Assembly (NCBI GenBank): GCA_964655065.1
Contig: CAZZLC010000006.1
Location: 1-64,000 of the forward strand
Source of the DNA: DRPG01 sp964655065
GTDB taxonomy: Bacteria > Myxococcota_A > UBA796 > GCA-2862545
Direction: 5' to 3'
DNA length: 64,000 nt
The notes below the pieces were generated by a model, which searched no databases, was not told where the DNA came from, and saw only the letters and a program-made list of their open reading frames with translations. Shown in pieces: positions 18,870 to 27,284 of the stretch. Within the stretch, counting starts at the first letter, position 1. Every line of letters begins with the position of its first letter. Both the position numbers and the translations under genes were made by a program.

Positions 18870-18939
18870 CGCGGGGCCGGTTCGCCGGATTAGCAGGCGG
18901 CGTGGCGGCTGGGCTCGCCCAAAGCACCTGGAGGACACC

Positions 18940-19827
18940 ATGAACGAAGAGGACGACCACGGCACGAGCGGCTCGTCGGGGGTGGCTCCGATGGTGCTCG
19001 TCGGAGCGGTGGCTTTGGCCATCGGAGCGATCGCGGGCATCGTCATCGGATTCGTGAGCGGCTCGTCGAGCACCACGGTCCCCGAGCCCGAGCTGGTCGA
19101 AGAGATCGCCGAGCCCGTCGAGGAAGAGCCCCCGGAGGAGGACGACCTCACGGTCGCCCAGCGCCAGGTCGCGGAGCTCGAGCGCCAGGTCGCCGAGCGG
19201 TCGCGTCAGGTCGCCGAGCTCGAGGCGGAGATGGATCGGCGAGCCGACCGAGGTGCGGCCATGGCGGCCGAGCTCAAGGATCTCAAGACCAGCCTGGCGA
19301 ACGCCAAGAGCAACCTCAAGAAGGCGATCGCCGAGAAGGAGACCCTCCTGCGTGACCTGCGCATGACCGAGGCCCAGCTCCAGCAGGCGAAGAACCAGCG
19401 GGACATCGCCCGCGAAGATGCGCTGTTCAACCGGTGGCAGGACTTCCTCAAGGGCTCTCAGCTCGAGATCTGCGATCACGGTCGTCGCAAGAAGATCGAG
19501 CGCTGTCGCGAGACGGCGCTCGCCTCGCTGTCCACGCCGGATCGCCGCGACCGCTTCGCCCACTGCGTGCGGAGCGGGCAGGCGGCGCCCGTGATCATGG
19601 AGCTCGAGAAGGGTGCCGAGATGCCCGACTTCTCCGAGATGATCAACGAGGAGGAGCGGGCGACCAGAGGCTGGATGCTCGTCTACTGCGACCCCACGCT
19701 TCCCGAGAGGAAGACGGGTCGGCTCGCCGAGCGACACCTGCCCGGCGCCGTCATCACGCCTCCGGCGCCGGAGCCGCCCGTCCAACCGGAGACCGAGGGC
19801 GACGACGCCGAGGGTGCGCCTCTGTAG
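18940..19827 (+). CDS. Membrane-anchored coiled-coil protein
   Basis: A 295-residue protein with one N-terminal transmembrane helix (about 17-42, MVLVGAVALAIGAIAGIVIG) after a short acidic cytoplasmic tip, a Glu/Pro spacer, then a long heptad-rich coiled coil (about 70-150, QRQVAELERQVAERSRQVAEL). The C-terminal ~140 residues contain Cys in CDHGRRKKIERCR, HCVRSG and YCDP, possibly two disulfides, consistent with a periplasmic location. The ATG follows GGAGGACACC. The C-terminal tail is Pro/Glu-rich. Function unknown; it resembles envelope tether proteins only in layout. Confidence 0.75.
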   Translation: MNEEDDHGTSGSSGVAPMVLVGAVALAIGAIAGIVIGFVSGSSSTTVPEPELVEEIAEPVEEEPPEEDDLTVAQRQVAELERQVAERSRQVAELEAEMDRRADRGAAMAAELKDLKTSLANAKSNLKKAIAEKETLLRDLRMTEAQLQQAKNQRDIAREDALFNRWQDFLKGSQLEICDHGRRKKIERCRETALASLSTPDRRDRFAHCVRSGQAAPVIMELEKGAEMPDFSEMINEEERATRGWMLVYCDPTLPERKTGRLAERHLPGAVITPPAPEPPVQPETEGDDAEGAPL

Positions 19828-19863
19828 GTCGACTCCGATGATAGGCCCCGCGGGGAGGAAGCG

Positions 19864-20436
19864 ATGGCGCTGGCAGACCCCGCGGAGCGCATCTTGCGTG
19901 CCGCGTCGAAGCTGCTCACCGAGGAGGGCCCGGAGGCGCTCACGAACCGCCGCATCGCCGAGGAAGCCGGCTGCACGACGATGGCGATCTACAGCCGGTA
20001 CGGCTCGAAGGGCGGCGTGCTGGAGGCGCTGTTCGACGAAGGGGTCGACCGCATCGCCGAGGCTCTGCGGACCGTGGCGACCGACCTCGAGCCCCGAGCC
20101 GCGGTGGAGGCGATGTGTCTCGCCTACCGCGAGGCCGCTCTCGCCCATCCGGGCCACTACTGGCTCGTCTTCGGTCCTCCGCCCCGCGGCTTCGCGCCTT
20201 CCCCCGAGGCGCGTCGGCGGGTCTGGCGGGCCTTCGAGACCCTGGTCGGCGCCGTCGCGCGGGCGGTGCGGACGGGGGCGCTCCGCGGCGACCCCGAGCG
20301 AGTGGCCTTCGAGCTGTTCGCGACCTGTCACGGTCACACGACGCTGTCGCTCGCGAACCTGCTCCCTACCGAAGAGTCCCCGGAGGTCGCCTACGTCGAG
20401 GCGGTCCGCCGGGTGCTCGACACCTGGGCCGCTTGA
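19864..20436 (+). CDS. TetR-family transcriptional regulator
   Basis: A 190-residue regulator. The N-terminal helix-turn-helix is clear: ERILRAASKLLTEEGPEALTNRRIAEEAGCTTMAIYSRYGSKGGVLEALFDEG, with the TetR recognition-helix pattern (MAIYSRYGSKGGV). The helical C-terminal ligand-binding half has the TetR_C look (LAYREAALAHPGHYWLVFG...). The ATG at 19864 follows GGGAGGAAGCG. Its target is unknown; no divergent partner gene is present, and the neighbours are a coiled-coil gene upstream and a convergent FkbM gene 4 bases beyond its stop. Confidence 0.9.
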   Translation: MALADPAERILRAASKLLTEEGPEALTNRRIAEEAGCTTMAIYSRYGSKGGVLEALFDEGVDRIAEALRTVATDLEPRAAVEAMCLAYREAALAHPGHYWLVFGPPPRGFAPSPEARRRVWRAFETLVGAVARAVRTGALRGDPERVAFELFATCHGHTTLSLANLLPTEESPEVAYVEAVRRVLDTWAA

Positions 20437-20440
20437 GCGG

Positions 20441-21418
20441 TCAGAGCTTCGCGAGCAGCTCCTCGCGCTCGGCCGGAACCCCCAGCGCGTTGCGCACCGG
20501 CCCGCCGACCTCGAGCTCCGCGAGCCGGTAGCGTCCGGTGGCGTCGGGCCCGTAGAACCAGCCGACGACCGCGAAGTCGAGCATCCAGTCCGGATCGATC
20601 TCGATCTGCCGAAAGACGTAGTTTGGAGGGAAGGTCTCCTCGAGTTGTCGGCGGGTCTGGAACCCGCCCTCGGTGTTGTTGACCTCGAAGACCACCGCCG
20701 GTCGATCCCGAAGCAGAACCTGTCGCATGCCTTCGAACGCGTAGCGCTCGAAGCCCTCGATGTCGCACTTCACGATGCCGACGCGCCCCGCTCCCACCGA
20801 GGCGAGGTGGTCGTCGGCCCTCACGATCGGCAGGGGAATCGGTTCGGGACGGTCGCCGGGGAGGAAGCTGGCGTCGAACGTGCCGATACTGTCGAGTCCC
20901 TCCGGAGGGGGGAAGAACGGAAGGACGCCGTCGGATGCACCGTAGCCGACGGCGTGCACCGAGATGTTGGTGAGCCCCGGGTTGAGCGCGAGCACGCGAC
21001 GGAAGCGCTCGAGCACCGGTGGCCACGGCTCCACCGCGTGCACGTGCTCGACCCGCGACGCCATGAAGACCGAGTGGGCACCCACGTTGGCGCCCACGTC
21101 GACGAACGCGCCCTCGAACGCCTCCGCGAGTCGTGACATCAGGGTCAGCTCGGGCTTCTCGGGCAGTCCGAAGTGGTAGATGATCCGATCGGTGCTGTTG
21201 TCGTAGACCCCTTCCCACTGCGCCTCGGTTCCCTGCAGGCGGACGGTGAAGGTCTCGCCGACCGGCGCGGTGTGAGGGGAGAACCAGACCCCGTGAGGCA
21301 GCGCGCCGAGCGAACGACCCGGCTGCTTCCACAGCCCCGAGGGGCGGGTGACGAGGGCGGCCACCGAAGCGAGCGCCAGAACCGCCAGGGCGGTGATCGT
21401 GCGAGAAGACGTCGGCAT
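20441..21418 (-). CDS. FkbM-family SAM-dependent methyltransferase
   Basis: A 325-residue protein with an N-terminal signal anchor (ITALAVLALASVAALVT) and an FkbM domain: VDVGANVGAHSVFMASR (SAM motif I), HAVEPWPPVLERFRR, VGYGASDG, and GIVKCDIEGFERYAFEGM with FEVNN, all in family order. FkbM enzymes O-methylate sugars or polyketides. The N-terminal anchor is unusual and suggests the domain sits at or beyond the inner membrane. ATG 21418 follows AAGGAGAG. Same strand and close to the beta-propeller and Bpt-like genes, so it is likely the last gene of that cluster. Confidence 0.87.
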   Translation of the reverse strand: MPTSSRTITALAVLALASVAALVTRPSGLWKQPGRSLGALPHGVWFSPHTAPVGETFTVRLQGTEAQWEGVYDNSTDRIIYHFGLPEKPELTLMSRLAEAFEGAFVDVGANVGAHSVFMASRVEHVHAVEPWPPVLERFRRVLALNPGLTNISVHAVGYGASDGVLPFFPPPEGLDSIGTFDASFLPGDRPEPIPLPIVRADDHLASVGAGRVGIVKCDIEGFERYAFEGMRQVLLRDRPAVVFEVNNTEGGFQTRRQLEETFPPNYVFRQIEIDPDWMLDFAVVGWFYGPDATGRYRLAELEVGGPVRNALGVPAEREELLAKL

Positions 21419-21445
21419 CGGGTCTCTCCTTAACGGAAGGGAGGG

Positions 21446-22384
21446 TCAGGAGGGTGGGAGCGCCGTGACGGCGTAGATCGTTCCCCCGGCGGCGTTGCCC
21501 ACCACCACCTGACGAACCACCCGGCGCTGTCGCCAGTCGAGCTCGATCACCCGGGTCGGGAGCTTCACGCCACGCAGCCCTCGCCAGAGCAGGCGCAGCA
21601 CTTCGCGGTGTCGGGGACGACGCAGCATCGTGAACCCCACGAACAGTCGGTCGCCCACGACGTCGAGACCGCGGCACCACCCGAGCATCCGCGGCTCGCC
21701 GGTGAGCGCCGCCAGGTCCAGGTCCACGGTGCGCTGTCGGGTTTCCGGGTCCACCGCGACGATCCGTCCCGTCACCTGCGTGAACCACAGCCATCCGCCG
21801 CGGAGCCGGCCGTCGTGCGGCATGGCTTCGGGCAGGTCGATCCCGTGGTCGTTGCCCACAGGCCGGCAGTCCCGGGTCGCGAATCGGGTCACCCACAGCG
21901 CGTCGCCGACGAAGCACGCGTGGTTGGGGTGGACGTGGTGCGGCTTGAAGACGCCGTGATCGAGCGGCCGAAGATCGCCCTCGGGCAGGGAGCGAGGAGC
22001 CAGCGCAGTGACGTGCTCGAGCCGGTTCGATTGGTCGAACCACAGCAGCCGGTCCGTGCTGGTGGCGGTGACCACGGTCCCTCCGCCAGGGCGTGGCGTG
22101 ACGGAGTGGACGTTGTGCAGCCAGGGATGAGACCAGCGGTCCACGACGTCGAGCGTATCGGTGTCGATGTGGAGCACCTCGGTGTGCGCCGCCTGCCACA
22201 GGGTGCCGTCGGGGCCGGGAGCGGCCGAGGTGAGCTCCTGGTCGAACCCGTCGGGACCCTGCACGTTCACCGATCGGACCCGGGTCACCACGCCCCGATC
22301 GGCATCGATCTCGGTGAGCGCCGGACGCAGGCGAGCGCCGACCCGGCCGCCGGGGCGAAGCCCCATGCTCACGAGCAGCCGCAC
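21446..22384 (-). CDS. Beta-propeller-like protein, unknown function
   Basis: A 312-residue protein. It contains repeated four-stranded-blade phrases, for example GPDGTLWQAAHTEVLHIDTDTLDVVDRW, NVHSVTPRPGGG...DRLLWFD and GDALWVTRFATRDC, plus HHVHPNHACFVGD, and resembles the DUF4915 or SMP-30/NHL propeller families without a firm match. The GTG at 22384 begins one base after the stop of the Bpt-like gene, so the two are co-translated. No signal peptide. Ligand or enzymatic activity is not evident; a Cys-His rich stretch could bind metal. It sits between a Bpt-like transferase and an FkbM methyltransferase in a minus-strand cluster. Confidence 0.7.
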   Translation of the reverse strand: MRLLVSMGLRPGGRVGARLRPALTEIDADRGVVTRVRSVNVQGPDGFDQELTSAAPGPDGTLWQAAHTEVLHIDTDTLDVVDRWSHPWLHNVHSVTPRPGGGTVVTATSTDRLLWFDQSNRLEHVTALAPRSLPEGDLRPLDHGVFKPHHVHPNHACFVGDALWVTRFATRDCRPVGNDHGIDLPEAMPHDGRLRGGWLWFTQVTGRIVAVDPETRQRTVDLDLAALTGEPRMLGWCRGLDVVGDRLFVGFTMLRRPRHREVLRLLWRGLRGVKLPTRVIELDWRQRRVVRQVVVGNAAGGTIYAVTALPPS

Positions 22385-22385
22385 G

Positions 22386-23429
22386 TCACCGGCGCAGCTG
22401 AGCCGCCGCCTCGGCCACGTCCTCGCCGCGGTCGTAGCGGCCGATGCGCTCCTCGACCAGCCACAGCTCGATGGGTCGGCCCACGTCGCCGTCGTGGGTG
22501 AGCGCCATGGCGGAGGCACGAGCGCAGCGCAGCATCTCGTATTGCTTGTGGTCGAGGTCGTAGGTCACGAGGACCTGGCGTCGAGCGAGGGGTCGGGGGT
22601 CGCAGACCAGCACGAGCGGGGCTTCGAGGCACTGTACGAGCTGATCGTGCCACGCCGGGGCCTCGAACATCGGGTACATTCGCATGACGACGCGCACGCC
22701 GCGCGTGGCGAGATGGTTCGCGGCGTCCCGGAGCGCGCGCCGGAGCTTTGCCTCGGCGAGCTCGTGGTCGGCGACCTCCGACCAGGGATGCCACTCGCTC
22801 GTGTCGGCGTCGTAGAACTCGACGTCGCCGATGCGGAGCTTGTAGTCCATGGCTGGCTCGCCCGGCAGCACATAGCCAGGGTAGAACCAGTCTTTCCCCT
22901 TGGCGATGGCGTGCTCGATCTCGAGGAGCATCGTCGCGTATCCGAGCCCGTGCTTGCTGTAGTCGGGATCGTAGACGCCCATCAGGCTCTGGGCGCTGTT
23001 CTGGCCGAGGTCGAACCAGCTGAAGGCGATGAGCTTGCCCTGGTGGTAGACCTGGACCTCGTAGGTGTCGAACAGCTCGAGAGGCTCGCTGTCGCCGTAC
23101 AGGAAGTCGTCGAGGGTCGGGCTGCGCTCACCCCGCGCGACCTCGCGGTAGCGCTGGTACAGCGATTCGTGGTCCTGGTCGATGACGGGTCCCGGGCGCA
23201 CGCGGATCGAGAAGTCGCGGCGCAGCCGGTTGAGCTGCTTGCGCGCCGACTTGCGGAACCGGTGACCAGCGAGGGGCAGACGCGTCCACAGCGCCGTCCT
23301 GAGCGCCCCGTCGAAGAGCACGACCCGACACGTCATCAAGGTCTGCCCGATTCGGAACCAACCCGTGGCGAGATAGGCATCCAGCTCGAACGGAGAGAGA
23401 CTCTCCAATCTGACCACTCGGGTGGACAC
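22386..23429 (-). CDS. Bpt/ATE-like aminoacyl-tRNA-protein transferase homologue
   Basis: A 347-residue GNAT-fold protein. The central signature GLGYATMLLEIEHAIAKGK followed by WFYPGYVLPGEPAMDYKLRI matches the C-terminal domain of arginyl/leucyl-tRNA-protein transferases (ATE1, Bpt), which add Leu or Arg to protein N-termini to create N-degrons. The N-terminal part also fits (LDAYLATGWFRIGQTL, then FRKSARKQLNRLRRDF), but the family's metal/Fe-S binding cysteine cluster is missing; only one Cys is nearby. It is also ~100 residues longer than Bpt at the C-terminus. Start GTG 23429. Activity is therefore uncertain. Confidence 0.75.
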   Translation of the reverse strand: MSTRVVRLESLSPFELDAYLATGWFRIGQTLMTCRVVLFDGALRTALWTRLPLAGHRFRKSARKQLNRLRRDFSIRVRPGPVIDQDHESLYQRYREVARGERSPTLDDFLYGDSEPLELFDTYEVQVYHQGKLIAFSWFDLGQNSAQSLMGVYDPDYSKHGLGYATMLLEIEHAIAKGKDWFYPGYVLPGEPAMDYKLRIGDVEFYDADTSEWHPWSEVADHELAEAKLRRALRDAANHLATRGVRVVMRMYPMFEAPAWHDQLVQCLEAPLVLVCDPRPLARRQVLVTYDLDHKQYEMLRCARASAMALTHDGDVGRPIELWLVEERIGRYDRGEDVAEAAAQLRR

Positions 23430-23541
23430 AAGACCTCGGTACCGCCTCCCTCGACTCCAGATCGAGCGGATTCGACGTGATGGAGATAACACCGCCGTCT
23501 CCGCCGGGATTCGGGTCGGCCAGATGGTTCGGACATCGCGG

Positions 23542-23570
23542 TTGACGAGGGCGGGCCGCGTGGCTACTCG
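23542..23570 (+). promoter_or_regulatory. rpmJ: Candidate promoter of the bL36 gene
   Basis: TTGACG (23542-23547, five of six -35 consensus bases) lies 17 bases before TACTCG (23565-23570, a weak -10). It sits 27 bases upstream of the rpmJ ATG, inside the untranslated region shared with the divergent Bpt-like gene. I see no clear Zur-type palindrome next to it. Confidence 0.4.
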
Positions 23571-23596
23571 GAGCATTCCAACGCATCGAGGACGAC

Positions 23597-23737
23597 ATGA
23601 AGGTCGCAAACTCCCTGCGCTCGCTCAAGAAGCGCCACAAGAACTGCCAGGTCGTGAAGCGCCGGGGCCGGGTCTACGTCATCAACAAGACGGCTCCCCG
23701 GTTCAAGGCTCGTCAGGGCTCCGCCAAGAAGAAGTAG
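23597..23737 (+). CDS. rpmJ: Ribosomal protein bL36, cysteine-poor (zinc-independent) form
   Basis: A 46-residue protein, MKVANSLRSLKKRHKNCQ then RGRVYVINKTAPRFKARQG, unmistakably bL36 of the large ribosomal subunit. The zinc-binding form has three Cys and one His; this form keeps only Cys17 and has Lys and Asn at the other positions, so it is the C-minus paralogue (as E. coli YkgM), which in other bacteria replaces the zinc form when zinc is scarce. GAGG lies five bases before the ATG. It stands alone, away from any ribosomal operon, as expected for the accessory copy; a zinc-type copy elsewhere in the genome is not excluded. Confidence 0.92.
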   Translation: MKVANSLRSLKKRHKNCQVVKRRGRVYVINKTAPRFKARQGSAKKK

Positions 23738-23747
23738 CTCGCGCGGT

Positions 23748-24269
23748 TCACTCGAGAGCCGCGGCCCGGAACGTGATGCGAGCCGGGGTGCCCGCGGCAT
23801 CGTAGTAGTCGTAGAACGCGAGCTTGTAGAGGCGCAGGTCGCTCGACTCCACGACGTAGACCCGGTCTGCCGGGGACAACGTGTGGGTGGACTGGTCGTA
23901 GTCGTACCAGTCGCCGAGGGCGTACTCGGGAATCCCGTCACCGTCTGCATCGGGCTCGTCGAAGCGCCAGCCGTCGGAGGGGACCTCGGTCACCTCGTCG
24001 AAGGCGACGCCCTCGACCGCGGCCGCTCCGAGGTCGTCGGCGAGGTCGACCTGGAATCTCCGGAACGCGAGGTCCCACGAGTCGCCGGTGTGCTCGACGA
24101 AGTCCGCCGCGTCGAGGTCGTAGGCTACCCAGTCCACCTCGCTGGTCGCGTCGACGAGGATGCCCCCCTCCACCAGGGCGGCATCGTCCTGGGCGGGGCC
24201 GGGGTCGAGCGTGTCCGAGAGGTCGGGGATCAGGCATCCCACGGCGAGCCAGGCCGGGAGCAGTCGCAT
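23748..24269 (-). CDS. HmuY-family lipoprotein (haem-uptake accessory)
   Basis: A 173-residue protein with a lipoprotein signal (MRLLPAWLAVGC) and one HmuY-like domain: SWDLAFRRFQVDL near the start, DYDQSTHTLSPADRVYVVES and LYKLAFYDYYD...ITFRAAALE at the end. HmuY proteins are outer-membrane haemophores that hand haem to a TonB-dependent receptor. The ATG follows the receptor stop directly (TGA then ATG, no gap), so it is the third gene of a tight operon. No classical His pair for haem coordination is obvious, so the ligand could also be another iron complex. Confidence 0.83.
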   Translation of the reverse strand: MRLLPAWLAVGCLIPDLSDTLDPGPAQDDAALVEGGILVDATSEVDWVAYDLDAADFVEHTGDSWDLAFRRFQVDLADDLGAAAVEGVAFDEVTEVPSDGWRFDEPDADGDGIPEYALGDWYDYDQSTHTLSPADRVYVVESSDLRLYKLAFYDYYDAAGTPARITFRAAALE

Positions 24270-26171
24270 TCAGAACCTCGCGTCGAGTCCCGCGTACACG
24301 AGTCGCGGGGGCGTGGGCAGGACAAAGGGGTCGCCAGCGTTGGTCAGGTTCTCGGCCCCCGCGTGCAGCGACCAGGTGGCGGAGACCGGCCACGCGCCGC
24401 GGGCGTCGACGAGCACGTAAGGTGGGGCGTCGCTGATGTCCGGGTTGGTGGGGTCGGCGGACGTCTGCAGCCCCACTCGCCGCGAACCGACGGCGACCCC
24501 GCGCACCCGCAGGGAGGGGCCTCGACCCACCTGAATCGAGCCCGTGCCCCGGAAGCGGGCCCGGTTGGGCAGGAACTCCCCGGTCTCGAGATCGCGGGCG
24601 TCGAGCCAGGTGAAGGCGCCTTGTAGCTCCAGCCACTCGCTCGGCTGCCACTCGGTGGTGGTCTCGACCCCCGCGGAGCGCGCCTCGGCGACGTTGACGT
24701 AGCCGAACCGGAGTCCGGAGACGTCCTGGGCGATCGCCTCGATCTGGATGAGGTCGCTGATCCGGTCCCAGTGACCCTGCACCGAGACCGAGAACGCCTC
24801 GGAGGGAGCCCACTCGACCGACGACTGGACCGAGATGCTCGACTCGGGAACGAGCTCGTCGTTGCCGAGGATGCGGTAGCCGACGGCAGGGTTGCTGAAC
24901 TCCAGGAGGAGCTCGCGGAAGCTCGGCGCGCGCCACCCCCGTCCGACGCTCGCCCGGATGATCACGGGGTCGATGGGGTCGAAGCGGACGGTGAGGCTCG
25001 GGGCGATGGCTCCCCCGAACCAGCTGTCGAGATCACCGCGCACGCCCGGCACGAGCACCAGCCGCGGGGCCGAGGTCACCGTCCACTCGTCCTGGGCGAA
25101 GAGCGCGCCGCGTTGCCGCGCTCCTTGCTCGCGAGACAGCCGGGTGGGCGCGAACAGCTGGCTCTGGAAGCCTTCGAAGCCCACCGTCACGACTTGTCGC
25201 CCGACGACCTGCACGAGCTGGCTCGTGAGCTGGCCGAGGATCTCGCGGGTCTCCTCGTAGGAGTCGAGCCCCGAGGCGTTCCGCTGGTCGAGGAGGAACT
25301 GGTCCCGGAACGTGGAGAGCCCGAGCGTCGTGGTGGTGCGGGTGTTTGGCCCGAGCTCGGCGTCGACCCCGAGCACGACGATTCCGTCCTCGGTGACGTT
25401 GCGCCGGTCGAGCAGGGCGGAGCCGGTGCGAGCGTCGACCCCGCGGCTGTCGAGGACCGACCAGGAGCCCCGGAGCCACAGGTCGACGGCATCGCTGGCG
25501 TCCAAGCCGACTCTGCCCGAGGCGGTGGCCTGACGGTTTCCGTTGCCGTTGGTGGCCGGGTCCTCGGGCTCGAGGTCGAACGGTCGGTTGCCGTGCCAGC
25601 CTGCGTCGAGCCGGAGCGACCACCGACCCGTCCTGCGGGAGAGCCCGGTGGTCACGTCCGTGGCCAGCGGCAGACCGTCCGGCACGTTCGCCGACACGCC
25701 GCCTCGGACACTCACGCTGGCCGAGAGCGCGTCCCGGGCCTCCCGCGTGATGATGTTCACCACGCCGCCCAGCGCGTCCGAGCCGTAGAGGGCCGAGGCG
25801 GCGCCCTTGACGATCTCGATGCGCTCGATGCTGTCCACCGCGATGCGGGACAGGTCGAAGGTGCCGTCCTTGCGGCCGACCACCCGCTGGCCGTCGACGA
25901 GGATCAGGGTGTGGTCGGCCTCCAGACCCCGAAGCCGCACCGTCGCGCCGACGAACGTTCGCTGTACGTCGACGCCGGGCTGCTGCTCGAGCAGCTCGGC
26001 TACGTCTTGGGAGCCCGACTGCTCGATGGTGGCTCGGTCGATGACCTCCACGGCCACCGGCGCGTCACCCTGACGGTGGGGCGTCCGCGTGCCCGTCACC
26101 ACGATCTCGGCGTCCGGATCGAGCTCGTCGTCGGGGCCGGCGAGCGCCAGCGCACACAGGAGGACGGTCAC
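24270..26171 (-). CDS. TonB-dependent outer-membrane receptor
   Basis: A 633-residue receptor. A very short signal (MTVLLCALALA) is followed by the TonB box-like EIVVTGTR (~residues 22-29), a plug domain (VAELLEQQPGVDVQR, TLILVDGQRV, IERIEIVKGAASALYGSDALGGVVNI) and a 22-strand-type barrel whose C-terminal strand ends in LVYAGLDARF with a terminal Phe. Flanking HmuY-type lipoproteins point to haem or another iron chelate as substrate (inference). It starts at GTG inside the stop of the upstream HmuY gene (GTGA), and its stop abuts the next start: one operon. Confidence 0.92.
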   Translation of the reverse strand: MTVLLCALALAGPDDELDPDAEIVVTGTRTPHRQGDAPVAVEVIDRATIEQSGSQDVAELLEQQPGVDVQRTFVGATVRLRGLEADHTLILVDGQRVVGRKDGTFDLSRIAVDSIERIEIVKGAASALYGSDALGGVVNIITREARDALSASVSVRGGVSANVPDGLPLATDVTTGLSRRTGRWSLRLDAGWHGNRPFDLEPEDPATNGNGNRQATASGRVGLDASDAVDLWLRGSWSVLDSRGVDARTGSALLDRRNVTEDGIVVLGVDAELGPNTRTTTTLGLSTFRDQFLLDQRNASGLDSYEETREILGQLTSQLVQVVGRQVVTVGFEGFQSQLFAPTRLSREQGARQRGALFAQDEWTVTSAPRLVLVPGVRGDLDSWFGGAIAPSLTVRFDPIDPVIIRASVGRGWRAPSFRELLLEFSNPAVGYRILGNDELVPESSISVQSSVEWAPSEAFSVSVQGHWDRISDLIQIEAIAQDVSGLRFGYVNVAEARSAGVETTTEWQPSEWLELQGAFTWLDARDLETGEFLPNRARFRGTGSIQVGRGPSLRVRGVAVGSRRVGLQTSADPTNPDISDAPPYVLVDARGAWPVSATWSLHAGAENLTNAGDPFVLPTPPRLVYAGLDARF

Positions 26172-27214
26172 AGCGCGTAGTACCGTACGCGCCAGGGGCC
26201 GTCGGACGCGGGGTCCTCGGCCCCGAGGATCTGGAGCATGTAGGCGTCGCCGTCGTCACCGGGGTCGAGGTAGTAGATGCGGTGCGTCGGCCAGATGCCG
26301 TCGGACAGCTCGACGAACCAGGGGTCGGCATCGAACGCCCCCACGATGCGGTCCACGTCGTAGTCGCCCGTGACGTCCCGGCCTCCGGGGTCCTCGGTGG
26401 CCGACGTCCAGGTCTCGAGCTCGGTCCAGTCGAAGGGTCCGAGCGCCGCACCGTTCCCGGGTCCGACGTCGCCGCCGTTCGCGTAGATGAAGGTCGTGCG
26501 GCCGAAGTAGCCAAAGCGAACGTCCCAATCGGCGCCCTCGCAGCTCGCGGTCGTCTCGGTGTCGAGGTCGAAGCACACCGAGCCCTCGGTGGGAACCGAG
26601 TCGGTGAACGCCACGGCCGCGCCGAAGGCATCGGTCTCGGCGGGCTCGAGCTCCAGCGTGAACGACTCCACCCCCTTGCCGCTGCGCGTGAGGAAGTCGA
26701 TGTTGGTGACGCGAAGCCGCAGATAGCTCGTGCCGTCGGCCTTGCGGAGCAGGTAGCCCACGGTGTCGTTCTCGGAGAGATCGCCGGATCCCGCATCGTA
26801 GTTGTAGAACGTGTCGTCGATGACGCTCACGACCTCGTCCTCCTGGAGCGCCGGGAACCCGAGCTCGGAGACGAAGAGGTCCTCGGTCGACTCGGGGGTC
26901 AGCCCCCGCACCACGGCTTCGTCATCGGGCACTCCGGCGGGTGTCGCCGCGAGGCCCGCCGCCGCGTTGCCCGGACCCGACGGTCCACTGTTGACCCGCA
27001 CCGTGGTACCGCGGAAGGCGAGATCCCAGGCAGGGTCGACGATCTCGCTGCCCACCGAGCCATCGGCCAGGTCCACCGTGGCGAACGCATCCGGGTCTGT
27101 CGCGTCGACCACCAGCTCACGCACGTCAGGAGCGTCGTCGGGTCCGCCGTCGGGGTCCGCGCAGGCCCCGGCCAGTCCAGCGAGGAAGAGGGTCAAGACG
27201 AGCGTGCGGGTCAT
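26168..27214 (-). CDS. Two-domain HmuY-family lipoprotein, first gene of the receptor operon
   Basis: A 348-residue lipoprotein (signal ending LAGAC). It has two HmuY-like domains in tandem: the first with DPAWDLAFRGTTVRVN...YDAGSGDLSENDTVGYLLRKADGTSYLRLRV, the second with ADWDVRFGYFGRTTFIYANGG...WPTHRIYYLD and QILGAED. Probably a haem- or iron-chelate-binding outer-membrane lipoprotein that feeds the receptor encoded next. ATG 27214 follows GGAGG by six bases; longer in-frame starts lack this. Its promoter region holds a 19-base palindrome (27262-27280), so iron-type repression is likely. Confidence 0.83.
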   Translation of the reverse strand: MTRTLVLTLFLAGLAGACADPDGGPDDAPDVRELVVDATDPDAFATVDLADGSVGSEIVDPAWDLAFRGTTVRVNSGPSGPGNAAAGLAATPAGVPDDEAVVRGLTPESTEDLFVSELGFPALQEDEVVSVIDDTFYNYDAGSGDLSENDTVGYLLRKADGTSYLRLRVTNIDFLTRSGKGVESFTLELEPAETDAFGAAVAFTDSVPTEGSVCFDLDTETTASCEGADWDVRFGYFGRTTFIYANGGDVGPGNGAALGPFDWTELETWTSATEDPGGRDVTGDYDVDRIVGAFDADPWFVELSDGIWPTHRIYYLDPGDDGDAYMLQILGAEDPASDGPWRVRYYAL

Positions 27215-27246
27215 TGGAGGCCTCCGGACGTGCAGCGCCGAGGGCC

Positions 27247-27274
27247 ATCCTACTCTGATGAAAACGATGTTCAA
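27247..27274 (-). promoter_or_regulatory. Promoter of the HmuY-receptor operon
   Basis: On the minus strand TTGAAC (27274-27269) and TAGGAT (27252-27247) are 16 bases apart; both match the sigma-70 consensus at about four of six positions. The -10 lies 32 bases before the ATG at 27214. The -35 hexamer is embedded in the palindrome at 27262-27280. Confidence 0.55.
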
Positions 27275-27280
27275 TCGTTT
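27262..27280. promoter_or_regulatory. 19-bp inverted repeat, probable operator (Fur-like)
   Basis: AAACGATGTTCAATCGTTT: perfect 7-base arms with a 5-base spacer, in an otherwise GC-rich region. It overlaps the -35 of the HmuY-receptor operon and ends 5 bases before the stop of the upstream gene. The 19-bp size and A/T-rich arms resemble an iron-regulator box, although the sequence is not the canonical Fur consensus. Confidence 0.65.
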
Positions 27281-27284
27281 GCGG

